This document shows, one piece after another, positions 34,810 to 43,791 of a DNA stretch of 64,000 nucleotides. Under the pieces are notes generated by a model. That model saw only the letters and a list, made by a program, of their open reading frames with translations. It had not been told where the DNA came from and ran no database searches. The stretch's first letter is position 1. The number at the start of each line of letters is the position of its first letter. Origin of the DNA: Klugiella xanthotipulae. GTDB lineage: Bacteria > Actinomycetota > Actinomycetes > Actinomycetales > Microbacteriaceae. The stretch lies in the NCBI RefSeq assembly GCF_006716695.1, contig NZ_VFPN01000003.1, positions 124,001 through 188,000 of the forward strand, given 5' to 3'. Position numbers and translations under genes: made by a program.

Positions 34810-36234
34810 CTATACGCCGTAGTACAGTTCAAACTCGAATGGGTGCGGACGCTGTGCGAGCGGCTTGATCTCGTGCTCGCGCTTGTATTCGATCCAGGTG
34901 GAGATCAACTCGGGAGTGAATACCCCGCCCTCCAGAAGGAAGTCGTGGTCCATTTCGAGTGCCGCAAGTGATTCCTCGAGCGAACCGGGAATTTGCGGAA
35001 TACCTTTTGCTTCCTCGGGGGGAAGCTCATAAAGGTCCTTGTCAACAGGCTCGTGTGGCTCGATGCGGTTCTTTATACCATCAATTCCTGCCATGAGCTG
35101 CGCCGCAAAGCCGAGGTAGGGGTTACCTGATGCATCCGGAACACGAAATTCGATGCGCTTTGCCTTGGGATTGGTTCCCGTGATCGGGATGCGGATGGCC
35201 GCGGAACGGTTTCCTGCCGAGTAGACGAGGTTGACGGGCGCTTCAAATCCTTTCACCAGACGTCGGTACGAGTTGATGGTGGGGTTGGTAAATGCGAGTA
35301 CGGCAGCCGCGTGTTTTAGGAGGCCGCCGATGTACCAGCGTGCGGTATCGCTGAGTCCTCCGTAGCCAGACTCGTCGTAGAAGAGCGGTACGCCGTTGTT
35401 CCACAGTGACTGGTGCACGTGCATCCCTGAGCCGTTGTCGCCAAAAAGCGGTTTCGGCATGAAGGTGGCGGTTTTCCCCCACAGGCTGGCAGTGTTCTTT
35501 ACGATGTACTTGAACTTGAGTATGTCGTCTGCTGACGAGACCATAGTGTCAAACCTGTAGTTGATTTCACCCTGGCCGGCTGTGCCAACCTCATGGTGTG
35601 ACCGTTCCAGCTGAAGACCCACTCCCTCCAGCTTGAGGCAGATGTCGTCGCGCAGATCGGCATGCTGGTCAACCGGGGACACGGGGAAGTATCCGCCTTT
35701 GTAAGGGGTTTTATTGGCGAGGTTACCGCCCTCTTCTATGCGGCCCGAGTTCCACGCTCCCTCACTGGAGTCAACCGAGTAGAAGCTGGAGTGCTGATTG
35801 GTTTCGTAGCGCACATCGTCAAAAATGTAGAACTCGGCCTCGGGCGCGAAGAACGCCGTATCAGCGATGCCGGTCGAGGCAAGGTAGCGTTCGGCTTTCT
35901 TGGCTACCTGGCGCGGGTCCTTCGAGTAGATCTCGCCTGTGCGTGGGTTGTAGATATCAAAGAGGATGATGAGTGTGCGGTGGGTGCGGAAAGGGTCGAT
36001 GTACGCGGTTGAGACGTCCGGGATGAGCTGCATATCGGACTCGTTGATCGTAGCAAAGCCGCGAATTGAAGACCCATCGAAGAGCTGTCCAATGGAGAAA
36101 AAGTCTTCGTCAACGGTCGAAGCGGGGATATTAAAGTGCTGTTGGACACCGGGTAGGTCGGTGAATCGGATATCAACGAACTTGACGTCGGTATCTTTGA
36201 TGAACTTCAGTACTTCGGAAGAATCATTAAACAT
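34810..36234 (-). CDS. glnA: Glutamine synthetase type I (GSI-beta)
   Basis: The 474-residue ammonia-assimilating enzyme starts at the ATG at 36234 ([21 protein letters not shown]) behind TCTGGAG. Motifs: [61 protein letters not shown], and the adenylylation loop [20 protein letters not shown], with the modified Tyr about 90 residues before the end. It combines glutamate, ammonia and ATP in the cytosol as a dodecamer. It is modified by GlnE (convergent neighbour) and probably controlled by GlnR, whose full box lies 70-107 bases upstream. Confidence 0.96.
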   Translation of the reverse strand: MFNDSSEVLKFIKDTDVKFVDIRFTDLPGVQQHFNIPASTVDEDFFSIGQLFDGSSIRGFATINESDMQLIPDVSTAYIDPFRTHRTLIILFDIYNPRTGEIYSKDPRQVAKKAERYLASTGIADTAFFAPEAEFYIFDDVRYETNQHSSFYSVDSSEGAWNSGRIEEGGNLANKTPYKGGYFPVSPVDQHADLRDDICLKLEGVGLQLERSHHEVGTAGQGEINYRFDTMVSSADDILKFKYIVKNTASLWGKTATFMPKPLFGDNGSGMHVHQSLWNNGVPLFYDESGYGGLSDTARWYIGGLLKHAAAVLAFTNPTINSYRRLVKGFEAPVNLVYSAGNRSAAIRIPITGTNPKAKRIEFRVPDASGNPYLGFAAQLMAGIDGIKNRIEPHEPVDKDLYELPPEEAKGIPQIPGSLEESLAALEMDHDFLLEGGVFTPELISTWIEYKREHEIKPLAQRPHPFEFELYYGV

Positions 36235-36303
36235 GTGAACGAACTCCAGATGAATCTCAGTGCCCAACCGGTTGTCGAGGCTCTTTTACGCTACGGGTAT
36301 GCC

Positions 36304-36341
36304 GTTTCGTTACGGTTATCCAAATGTTTCCGGCATGTTAC
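36304..36341 (-). promoter_or_regulatory. GlnR box upstream of glnA1
   Basis: Read on the minus strand the site is GTAAC-n6-GAAAC-n6-ATAAC-n6-GAAAC, four half-sites with exact 6-base spacing. This is the classic actinobacterial GlnR motif (gTnAc-n6-GaAAc repeated). It lies 70-107 bases before the glnA1 start and 29 bases from the divergent RDD gene. GlnR, an OmpR-type regulator, activates nitrogen-assimilation genes under limitation. Confidence 0.85.
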
Positions 36342-36369
36342 GGATGGTACGGTCCCGTAGACTGAACGG

Positions 36370-36798
36370 GTGCCCAACTCCGTGAATGCCTCTCAGAATT
36401 TTGGTGACCTTGCCCCGAGCCAGTGGCCGGGAGAGCGCTTGGGGATGCCCCGTACGGGTTCCGGCTCGATCGCTCGTGTGGGTCGCCGCGTCCTGGCTCT
36501 CATCATTGATTGGGGGTACTCGTCGGTAATTGCGCTTGCTTTCTTCAACTACAACTCGTTGGCCATCCTCATAATCTTTTTTGTGGCTCAGGTAGTATTT
36601 ATCCCTACAATCGGGGGCAGCGTTGGACATCGTATTGCTGGCCTCCGAGTTGTATCATTACGTGGCGGCTGGATAGGGGTGTGGCGTCCGTTCCTGCGGA
36701 GTCTGCTTCTGTGCCTCATCCTTCCTGCAATCGTCTGGGACTCCGATCAACGTGCGTTCCATGACAAAATCCCTGGAACGGTATTGATCGTCGCCTAA
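36370..36798 (+). CDS. RDD-family membrane protein
   Basis: The 142-residue protein has the RDD pattern: a short cytoplasmic head, Arg in RVGRRVLALIIDWGYSSVIAL (Asp in the first helix), a second helix AILIIFFVAQVVFIPTI, the GSVGHRIAGLRVVSL loop, and a last segment ending WDSDQRAFHDKIPGTVLI. RDD proteins are possible transporters or membrane modulators of unknown function. GTG 36370 has TAGACT 6 bases upstream, so it is probably leaderless. It is regularly found next to glnA1 in actinobacteria. Confidence 0.85.
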   Translation: MPNSVNASQNFGDLAPSQWPGERLGMPRTGSGSIARVGRRVLALIIDWGYSSVIALAFFNYNSLAILIIFFVAQVVFIPTIGGSVGHRIAGLRVVSLRGGWIGVWRPFLRSLLLCLILPAIVWDSDQRAFHDKIPGTVLIVA

Positions 36799-36833
36799 GT
36801 CCGTGGCCTGTCAACGTAGAAAAGTAACCGAAG

Positions 36834-36857
36834 GCAGTCCCGCCTCCGCGGGGTTGC
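36834..36857. terminator. Hairpin between RDD and DUF4191 genes
   Basis: GCAGTCCCGC pairs with GCGGGGTTGC (10 bp, two G-T pairs) around loop CTCC, between convergent genes. It is weaker than the other hairpins in this window. Confidence 0.5.
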
Positions 36858-36886
36858 TCCCTCCTCTATCAACGTGTCTCGCTTTG

Positions 36887-37603
36887 TCAGCGGGGGCGTG
36901 GAGCACGCATTTTAGTGGGGTCGATTCCTTTGGGTAGCCCCACGGGATTGGCCTGAAGAGAGCCGAGACGCTTACCGACAGCGATAACTTCCTGTTTGGT
37001 CAGTGAGGGTTTGATTTTGACGAGCTTGCGCGAGACTTTATACAGAGGAATTGAGTCTTCGTCGGGCCCCACGAAGAGGTGGGTGATAGTCACCGCGGGC
37101 AGGATCCGCTTCACTTTACGTTCTTCATCACCCATCATGCGCTGTACCCGAGATTTTGGTCCTTCGCCGATCAGAACAACTCCGCCGCGGCCGGTCACCC
37201 GGTAAACGGCATCTTTCGTGCGCGGATTTACTGCGATGGGCATCTCACTGCCTGTCCAGGAGCGACGTAGGGCATTTTTGACGATAGCTCCAACCGCACC
37301 CGGCTCGCCCTCAATTTGTGAGTAGGCGGCGCGTTCTGCGCGACGTCCCAGGACAATCAGGACGAGCAAAATACCAACCATTACCCCGCTGAGGATCCAG
37401 ACGATGGTACCTAGCACGCCACCAGGAAGGAAGACGCCGAGTCCCACCCCGACCAGAACGGGCACAACAAAGTATCCCACCAGGATCAGCGTTATTTTTG
37501 GATCGTAACGACGAGTCATCTGGAAGACTTGCCACATCTGCGAGAGGCGCCCCTGCTTCTTCACTTTCTTGGGTTTTGTCGTGTCGTCTGCGGTTTTAGC
37601 CAT
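36887..37603 (-). CDS. DUF4191 family membrane protein
   Basis: The 238-residue protein starts at the ATG at 37603 (MAKTADDTTKPKKVKKQGRL). TATTCT lies 7 bases upstream with no ribosome site (leaderless pattern); an upstream codon at 37657 is less likely. A basic head is followed by two transmembrane helices, KITLILVGYFVVPVLVGVGL and GTIVWILSGVMVGILLVLIV (about residues 37-85). A cytoplasmic domain follows with GAVGAIVKNALRRSWTGSE, RGGVVLIGEGPKSRVQRM and RKLVKIKPSLTKQEV. This is the DUF4191 layout, conserved in actinobacteria near glnA and the dehydrogenase subunits. Function is unknown. Confidence 0.9.
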   Translation of the reverse strand: MAKTADDTTKPKKVKKQGRLSQMWQVFQMTRRYDPKITLILVGYFVVPVLVGVGLGVFLPGGVLGTIVWILSGVMVGILLVLIVLGRRAERAAYSQIEGEPGAVGAIVKNALRRSWTGSEMPIAVNPRTKDAVYRVTGRGGVVLIGEGPKSRVQRMMGDEERKVKRILPAVTITHLFVGPDEDSIPLYKVSRKLVKIKPSLTKQEVIAVGKRLGSLQANPVGLPKGIDPTKMRAPRPR

Positions 37604-37736
37604 GTCATCAAGAATACCGGTGATTGGCTTGGAGTCGAGCCAGGGTATCCCCTTCACAGGGGCAAATCCTCAATAGTTATCCACTGCGCGAGAGGACTCT
37701 CCCCTTCTGCCTGGATCTCAGGGAATTCTAGCCTCT

Positions 37737-39359
37737 ATGAGACAGCACAAAATATCCCGTCCTCTAAACCCAGCCGGATGGGTGCGCGATCTGGCGGCAG
37801 CCGTTGATGGTGAACTCGTCCGGTCGCTTTCCTCGCGGGCAGGTCGGCAGACCTGGCTTGTCCGAGTGCCGGAAGCTGCCAGCCATACCCGCGGGGAGCG
37901 GTTCGCGGTCTTGGAATTGACCACTCCCGAGGCGAACGTGCAGCCTGACGATCTGCGTCGCGCGGCGGGTCGAGCTGATGGCTATCGAGTTTTTCCTCGT
38001 GTTCAGCGTGACCTATATGCGGAGAGGGGGTGTTCGGCCCGTCTTGTCGAGTATCGCCCCTCTCACCGTTTTGTCGGACCTGGCGCAGTCCCGTGCACCT
38101 CTGCGGTTGCTGCTCGGGTACTGTTGGACCTTCTCGATGCTGCGAGTCGCCTCATCGAGTCTGGGTTGTGCCTGGGGCATCTTCGTCTTGAGGAGGCGGG
38201 TCATGATGAGAATGGAAATCTTGTTATTTATTCTGCGACTATGGTGCACCGACGCTCTCAATTCCCGGTCTCGGCGCGTCCGGTCCGCGGCGAACGGGCT
38301 AACCTCTACGAGGCGAACGGAGAGAGTTCTCCGGGGGAGATCTGCTGTCGGTACGGCCTTGATAAGGGTCTCATTATGGATGTTATTACCGATGTTTTTC
38401 CAGCATCTCAGCGTACTGAAGAGCTTCGAACGGTAATCGAACGTGTCTGGCGAGATACTCACGACGAACGGGGCCTTTGTGAAGCATTGAGATTGGCGGT
38501 GACCGATCGGGTGACCCCTGCGCCGGCTCGCACTCATCCCACTAAGCTTTTAGAGGGCATCGATCATACTGATGTCATCGTCCATGACTCAGCGTGTGTG
38601 GAGCCGACCCCTGTATCCATTCCCCGGCGTCAGCTCCGGTCTCGGAGTGGCGGGGCGCGGGCTATCGGATCCGACCTCGTTGCGATGATGCATCTGCCTC
38701 CCGGGCTTCGTAACGCGCTGGCGACGCATCCTTATGTTCGAAAGGGACAGCTACCCAACAGAGCACAACGAAGCGCATCTGGCTCCTCCCTGTCCCTGAC
38801 TCGCAAAATTGTAATCGCGATCGGTGGGGGATTGATTCTCTCGGGTGTGCTGTGGATTCTTCTTCCAGAGAACTCGATAGAACCGGTCCTTTCTCGAGTG
38901 GAGACGCTTCCTGACGCTGAGATTTCTCGTGAGGGTAAACCAGCTTCGCCGGTCGGCATCGCACCGTTTACTGTTGGAGCTGCCCGTCAAGGTTCGTCTA
39001 GGTTGTTGCCTACGGTGCCATCGAATTCTGATGAGGCGCGTGTCTCAGACAACGCATCTCCCACTGCCGCCGCGACTCGTCTTCTCCGCGAGTCGGGTGA
39101 GTGTCTCACTGAGTCCGCGGATCTCGGATGTTGGAAGGATATCCTTGGTGAGGCTCAGCCGGGTTCTCTGGAACGACTCAGCGAATTGGCGCGGGCTGGA
39201 TTGCTTGCACACTCACCTGAGGTGAGTCTAGTTGATGAGTTGGGGAGTGTCGCCCTTATGGCGGTTAGCTGGCCGCCGTTAGGGGAGACCGAAACCACAT
39301 CGGCTTCGCTCTTGATCATCAAGAGCGAAGCCGGGTGGCGTATCCGCGAGGTGTACTAG
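37737..39359 (+). CDS. Unrecognised 540-aa single-pass membrane protein (kinase-like head?)
   Basis: I do not recognise a family. Residues 1-270 are soluble and loosely resemble a protein-kinase-like or pseudokinase fold: RQTWLVRVPE ... FAVLELTTPE, a helical stretch AARVLLDLLDAASRLIESGLCLGHLRLEEAGHDENGNLVI, and VIERVWRDTHDERGL; no HRD or DFG catalytic motif is seen. A linker leads to one transmembrane helix, IVIAIGGGLILSGVLWILL (about residues 358-376). The last ~165 residues are extracellular, with a Pro/Ser-rich spacer, paired Cys in SGECLTESADLGCWKDIL and a domain ending ASLLIIKSEAGWRIREVY. Inside-out topology suggests a signalling or cell-envelope role. The stop overlaps sucB's stop by 4 bases. 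Confidence 0.75.
   Translation: MRQHKISRPLNPAGWVRDLAAAVDGELVRSLSSRAGRQTWLVRVPEAASHTRGERFAVLELTTPEANVQPDDLRRAAGRADGYRVFPRVQRDLYAERGCSARLVEYRPSHRFVGPGAVPCTSAVAARVLLDLLDAASRLIESGLCLGHLRLEEAGHDENGNLVIYSATMVHRRSQFPVSARPVRGERANLYEANGESSPGEICCRYGLDKGLIMDVITDVFPASQRTEELRTVIERVWRDTHDERGLCEALRLAVTDRVTPAPARTHPTKLLEGIDHTDVIVHDSACVEPTPVSIPRRQLRSRSGGARAIGSDLVAMMHLPPGLRNALATHPYVRKGQLPNRAQRSASGSSLSLTRKIVIAIGGGLILSGVLWILLPENSIEPVLSRVETLPDAEISREGKPASPVGIAPFTVGAARQGSSRLLPTVPSNSDEARVSDNASPTAAATRLLRESGECLTESADLGCWKDILGEAQPGSLERLSELARAGLLAHSPEVSLVDELGSVALMAVSWPPLGETETTSASLLIIKSEAGWRIREVY
39301..39333. terminator. Intragenic 16-bp perfect hairpin at the end of the 540-aa gene
   Basis: CGGCTTCGCTCTTGAT and its exact complement are separated by one base. 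The hairpin lies within the last 20 codons of the plus-strand gene and 24 bases beyond the sucB stop on the other strand. It serves as the only obvious terminator for this overlapping convergent pair. Confidence 0.7.
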
Positions 39360-40717
39360 ATTCCGAGATCGGATTCGAATTGTGCGGATTCGAGACGACT
39401 CTTCAAATGGCCCAGGAAGCGCGCTGCATCAGCACCGTCAACAATGCGGTGATCGTAAGAGAGCGCCAGGTAGACGGTTGAACGGACCGCAACGGCATCA
39501 GTGTTACCGGCGGTCATCACCATGGGACGTTTGGTGACAATTCCCGTACCCAAGATAGCCACCTGGGGAAGGAAAACTAGCGGGGTATCAAAGAGCGCGC
39601 CGCGTGAACCGGTATTGGTGAGGGTGAAGGTACCTGCCGCCAGTTCGTCAGGCTTCAACTGGTTGTCACGCGTGCGGGCTGCCAGGTCTGCGATCTCTGC
39701 GGCCAGCTGGGCGATGTTTTTACCGGCTGCATCGCGAACCACAGGAGTGAGCAAACCGCGTTCAGTATCTACCGCGATGCTGATATTTTCGTGTTCAGGG
39801 TAGACAATCGTGTCGCCTTCGACGGTAGCGTTGAGGACCGGATAAACGCGTAAAGCCTCTGTTGCAGCCAGTGTAAAGAATGGTAGGAACGAGAGCTTGT
39901 TCCCTGTCTTGGTGAGGAACTCACCCTTCATCCGGTCACGGAGGGCGGCGAGTTCTGTGACATCTACCTCCACCACTGTCGTCAGCTGTGCAGAGCTCTG
40001 TAGCGAAGCAACCGCGCGCTCAGCGATAACTTTGCGCAGTCGTGAGAACTTCTGCGTGGTGCCCCGTAGCTCAGAGACCACAGACGCCGAGGCAGGGGCG
40101 ATCGTGGACGCAGGCACTGGAGCGGTCGCTAACACGTCCTCCTTGCGGATCCGTCCCCCGACACCCGTTCCTGAGATACCGGCCAGATCAACGCCATGTT
40201 CGTGAGCAAGCTTGCGAACGATGGGGGTCACGTATCCCGGACCGGTGGTGTCAGCCACGGAGGTCGTCGGGGGAGTGACGGGTTCCGCAGGTATTGACGG
40301 GACCATCGTCTGCGTGGCAGTTGCAACGGGGGTCGTCACGGGTTGGTGTGTCGTCACCGATGCAGCGACGGGCTCGGGGGCTGTCATGGATGTGGCCACT
40401 GCGACGGGCTCGGGAATCACAGCGGGCTCGGGAACCGCAGCAAGGACTGGCTCTGCCGCTGGAACTGCGGTTGCGGAGCTGCCGTCACCAATACGAGCCA
40501 TGACGGCTCCTACCTCAATCGTCTCATCTTCTTGGACCAGAATTTCTTCCACCACACCGGCAAACGGTGAGGGAATTTCGATGTCAACCTTGTCGGTTGA
40601 GACCTCGAGTAGGGGCTCGTCAGCCTCAACCGTGTCACCAACGTTTTTTAGCCAACGGGTAACGGTTCCTTCGGTGACACTCTCTCCCAGCTCGGGGAGG
40701 ACGACCGACTCGCTCAT
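39356..40717 (-). CDS. sucB: Dihydrolipoamide acyltransferase (E2) of a 2-oxoacid dehydrogenase complex
   Basis: The 453-residue E2 starts at the ATG at 40717 behind AAGGAGAAATTC. It has one N-terminal lipoyl domain with Lys in DEPLLEVSTDKVDIEIPSP (about residue 43), a long Ala/Pro/Val/Thr-rich linker (about 80-155), a peripheral-subunit-binding domain YVTPIVRKLAHEHGVDLAGI (about 159-178), and a catalytic acyltransferase domain ending with the active-site motif SYDHRIVDGADAARFLGHL. In actinobacteria this E2 is shared by pyruvate and possibly 2-oxoglutarate complexes. It partners LpdA next door and AceE at 17-20 kb. Relatives often carry two or three lipoyl domains; this one has one. Confidence 0.93.
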   Translation of the reverse strand: MSESVVLPELGESVTEGTVTRWLKNVGDTVEADEPLLEVSTDKVDIEIPSPFAGVVEEILVQEDETIEVGAVMARIGDGSSATAVPAAEPVLAAVPEPAVIPEPVAVATSMTAPEPVAASVTTHQPVTTPVATATQTMVPSIPAEPVTPPTTSVADTTGPGYVTPIVRKLAHEHGVDLAGISGTGVGGRIRKEDVLATAPVPASTIAPASASVVSELRGTTQKFSRLRKVIAERAVASLQSSAQLTTVVEVDVTELAALRDRMKGEFLTKTGNKLSFLPFFTLAATEALRVYPVLNATVEGDTIVYPEHENISIAVDTERGLLTPVVRDAAGKNIAQLAAEIADLAARTRDNQLKPDELAAGTFTLTNTGSRGALFDTPLVFLPQVAILGTGIVTKRPMVMTAGNTDAVAVRSTVYLALSYDHRIVDGADAARFLGHLKSRLESAQFESDLGI

Positions 40718-40783
40718 GAATTTCTCCTTATTGCCGAAGGCTTTGTGGCCCTCAGTGTACTTGCTTGTATACGAATATCGTGG

Positions 40784-42157
40784 TTAGAGGGTGTGCAGCG
40801 GCTTGCCCGCCAGGTAAAGCATGGCCTCGCCGATGGACTCATTTTGTGTGGGGTGTGCATGTATTAGTGGTGCAACATCTTCGGGGTAAGCTTCCCAATT
40901 CACGATGAGCTGAGCTTCACCGATCAATTCACCAACACGGCCACCGATCATGTGAACGCCAACGACGGGACCGTCTTTCACTCGAACGACCTTAACCATG
41001 CCCGAGGCACCGATGATCTCGCTCTTAGCGTTCCCCGCGAGGCTGTATTCGTAGGAACTGACGGCCTCCACGCCGAACTTATCGTGAGCCTTGGCCTCGG
41101 AAAGTCCCACAGAAGCGACCTCAGGGTCGCAATAAGTGATCTTGGGGATATTCAGGTCATCAACGATGGCCGGGTTGAGCCCGGCGATTTCCTCGGCAAC
41201 AAAGATGCCCTGCTGGTAACCGCGATGGGCTAACTGCAGCCCTGGCACAATATCGCCAACGGCATAGACCCCGGAAATGTTGGTCTGAAGGCGATCATTT
41301 GTGGGTACAAAGCCGCGGTCGAGCGTGATGCCAACCTCTTCAAATCCCATTCCACCCGTGACGGGTCCGCGTCCCACCGCAACGAGAAGCAACTCTGCCT
41401 CAACAATCTCACCGTTCTCTAGGGAGATCGTCACGCCGCTATCATCCTGGGTGACCGACTTGAATCGTTGCCCAAGCTTGTAGTTAATGCCGCGACGACG
41501 GAACGCTCGTTCCAGTTGCTTGCTGATGGTCTCTTCTTCATTGGGTACTAGATGTGGCAGCCCCTCGATGATGGTGACCTCAGAACCGAATGAGCGCCAC
41601 ACGCTCGCAAACTCAACGCCAATAACGCCCCCACCCAGAACGGCGACCTTTTTGGGGATGAAATCAAGCTCAAGGGCCTGCTCGCTCGTGATAACGCGCC
41701 CCCCAATTTCCAGACCCGGAAGTGATCGTGAGTATGAGCCCGTCGCAAGAACAACGTTTTTTCCCACGTAGTCGTCGTGCCCAACACGTACGGTGGTGGG
41801 GGAGACCAATCGGCCCTCACCCGCAACAACCGTGATACCGCGTGCCTTCAGGAGCCCCTGGAGGCCCTTGAACTTCTTTGCCACGATGCCCTCTCGGTAG
41901 GCTGTGACAGCAGCAATATCGACACCTTCGAAGGTTGACTTTACGCCATAGCTTGAACTGTCGCGTGTAACGTCCGCTACCTCGGCAGAGTGCAGTAAAG
42001 CCTTCGTTGGAACGCACCCACGGTGCAGGCACGTGCCGCCCAGCTTGTCTTTCTCAATCAGTACCGCGGTCATGCCAAGTTCAATAGCGCGGATGGCGGT
42101 TGCATAGCCGGCGCTACCGCCGCCTAAAACGACGACGTCAAAGTTGTGTTCCGACAC
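40784..42157 (-). CDS. lpdA: Dihydrolipoyl dehydrogenase (E3)
   Basis: The 457-residue flavoprotein reoxidises lipoyl groups with NAD+. GTG 42157 (then SEHNFDVVVLGGGSAGYATAIR) has AGGGAGA upstream; an ATG at 42229 is less likely. It shows the FAD motif GGGSAGYA, the redox disulfide in LGGTCLHRGCVPTKALL, the NAD-binding GGGVIGVEFASVW, YAVGDIVPGLQLAHRG and the C-terminal His-Glu in IHAHPTQNESIGEA. It lies 66 bases upstream of sucB in the same direction and probably forms an operon with it. Confidence 0.96.
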   Translation of the reverse strand: MSEHNFDVVVLGGGSAGYATAIRAIELGMTAVLIEKDKLGGTCLHRGCVPTKALLHSAEVADVTRDSSSYGVKSTFEGVDIAAVTAYREGIVAKKFKGLQGLLKARGITVVAGEGRLVSPTTVRVGHDDYVGKNVVLATGSYSRSLPGLEIGGRVITSEQALELDFIPKKVAVLGGGVIGVEFASVWRSFGSEVTIIEGLPHLVPNEEETISKQLERAFRRRGINYKLGQRFKSVTQDDSGVTISLENGEIVEAELLLVAVGRGPVTGGMGFEEVGITLDRGFVPTNDRLQTNISGVYAVGDIVPGLQLAHRGYQQGIFVAEEIAGLNPAIVDDLNIPKITYCDPEVASVGLSEAKAHDKFGVEAVSSYEYSLAGNAKSEIIGASGMVKVVRVKDGPVVGVHMIGGRVGELIGEAQLIVNWEAYPEDVAPLIHAHPTQNESIGEAMLYLAGKPLHTL

Positions 42158-42280
42158 GGAGTCTCCCTGTTGTGTGGGTTGTAGACGAGTTCTGTGGACT
42201 TGAGGGCAGCGAGAAACTACTACGGTCAAGCGCAGGAACCAGCCTACTACGTTGAATGTTGAGTAGGATTCGCGAGTTTG

Positions 42281-43762
42281 CTAGTAGCTTTTTAGAAACT
42301 CAATGAGAGTCTGAACCGAGGCTCCGGTGGGGCCAAGGCCGGAGTATCCGTATGCGGTGCCATCGTTGTTTCCTGGACCGGCGATATCGAGGTGAGCCCA
42401 GGGAATGGTTGCTCCAGAGTCATCCACTTGTGGGGTGGTAAAGTCACGGAGGAATACGGCCGCGAGTAGCATCCCCGCAGCCGTATTTCCCTGCTTAATA
42501 TTGGCAATATCAGCCACGGGCGAGTTGAGCATGGCGCGCAATTCCTCTGGTAGGGGCATGGGCCACATTGGCTCTCCGACGCGGTTGCTGGCAGCGTACA
42601 CCGCGGCAACGAGTTCATCGTTGCCCATGAGACCGGTTGTTCGGTTTCCGAGGGCAACGACAGCGGCTCCCGTGAGCGTAGCCACGTCAATGATCGCATC
42701 CGGTTTTTCTTCGCCGGCAGCGATGAGGGCGTCGGCGAGGACCAGCCGGCCCTCAGCATCCGTGTTGAGGACCTCGACGGTACGTCCACCACGAACTGTA
42801 ATGATGTCACCGGGGCGCGTGGCGTTACCTGACGGCATATTCTCCGCGAGAGGTAACCACGAAGTGATGTGCACAGGAAGGCTGAGAGTTGCAGCGGCAC
42901 GCACGACAGCGAGAACGGTTGCAGCCCCTGCCATGTCGTATTTCATGCCGATCATGGATGTCGGCGATTTGAGAGAGAGTCCGCCTGTATCAAAAGTAAT
43001 ACCTTTGCCGACAAGGGCAACATGCGCCACGGCATTCTTTGGCGCATAGTCGAGGCGTAGTAGACGTGGTGGGCGGGCAGAGCCTTGACCAACCCCGAGA
43101 ATACCTCCAAAGCCTTCCTGCTTGAGTTCGGTTTCGGTCCATAGGGTGTGTGTGATGGGCAGATCAGCGACGCTTGCCATAGCGTGCTCGACAAAAGATT
43201 CAGGGTAGAGGTCGTTGGCCGGGGTGTTTACCAGGTCTTTAACGAGGGCAACAGCATCGGCTGTGGCCCGTGCGCCGGCAACCAGATCCGCATCGATGGC
43301 ATCCGCCACCACAGTAATGTTCTGGACGGGGGTGTTGGCCGCTGCTTCTGCGCTACGGTAACGATCAAAACTGTATGCCCCGAGGGTGGCGCCCTCAAGA
43401 ACCGCACGGAGCTCGTCAGGTGAGGAAGTTGGGAAGGCTACGACGACATCGCGGGTTCCCGCTAGTTGCCGGATCGCTGACCCGGCCCCGGTGCGAAGGC
43501 TGTTCGCTGACAAGCTGTTACCGAGTCCGGCAAGGACAAGAGTTTGTGGGCCGGTTGAGCTAGGACTTGGGATGCGTGTGAGGGAGTCAATCGCCCCCGT
43601 TACTCCGAGAGCCTTCAGATCAAGAGAACTCGTATCTACGTGAGCCCGTGATCTGATTTCAGGCTGCCCATTGGCGTTATTTATGACGCCGATCACGATT
43701 GCGCCACCGTTCAGAGACGAGGTGGAAGAGGTGCTGATTTCAATGTTGGGGATGAGCGGCAT
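42281..43762 (-). CDS. pepA: Leucyl aminopeptidase (M17)
   Basis: The 493-residue zinc/manganese aminopeptidase has the N-terminal macro-like domain (to about residue 165) followed by the catalytic part. That part has the metal-binding Lys and Asp in ALVGKGITFDTGGLSLKSP and the hallmark NTDAEGRLVLADAL with Arg, Asp and Glu. It then ends HLDIAGPGNNDGTAYGYSGLGPTGAS. It releases N-terminal residues from peptides in the cytoplasm. The ATG at 43762 has TAGGCT 7 bases upstream, indicating a leaderless transcript. It is divergent from PAC2 over 29 bases. Confidence 0.95.
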   Translation of the reverse strand: MPLIPNIEISTSSTSSLNGGAIVIGVINNANGQPEIRSRAHVDTSSLDLKALGVTGAIDSLTRIPSPSSTGPQTLVLAGLGNSLSANSLRTGAGSAIRQLAGTRDVVVAFPTSSPDELRAVLEGATLGAYSFDRYRSAEAAANTPVQNITVVADAIDADLVAGARATADAVALVKDLVNTPANDLYPESFVEHAMASVADLPITHTLWTETELKQEGFGGILGVGQGSARPPRLLRLDYAPKNAVAHVALVGKGITFDTGGLSLKSPTSMIGMKYDMAGAATVLAVVRAAATLSLPVHITSWLPLAENMPSGNATRPGDIITVRGGRTVEVLNTDAEGRLVLADALIAAGEEKPDAIIDVATLTGAAVVALGNRTTGLMGNDELVAAVYAASNRVGEPMWPMPLPEELRAMLNSPVADIANIKQGNTAAGMLLAAVFLRDFTTPQVDDSGATIPWAHLDIAGPGNNDGTAYGYSGLGPTGASVQTLIEFLKSY

Positions 43763-43769
43763 GGCCTAC

Positions 43770-43785
43770 AGCCTACGCCTACACT
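43770..43785. promoter_or_regulatory. Back-to-back -10 elements for pepA and PAC2
   Basis: On the minus strand TAGGCT at 43770-43775 is 7 bases from the pepA ATG. On the plus strand TACACT at 43780-43785 is 6 bases from the PAC2 ATG. Both fit TANNNT leaderless promoters. The two -10 boxes are 4 bases apart, so each -35 must fall inside the opposing gene. Confidence 0.55.
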
Positions 43786-43791
43786 TAGGAC

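Noticed and set aside
40212-40787. 191-aa plus-strand Gly/Thr/Ser-rich frame opposite sucB
   Set aside because: It mirrors the Ala/Pro/Val linker of E2, and no start signal or homologous motif is seen.
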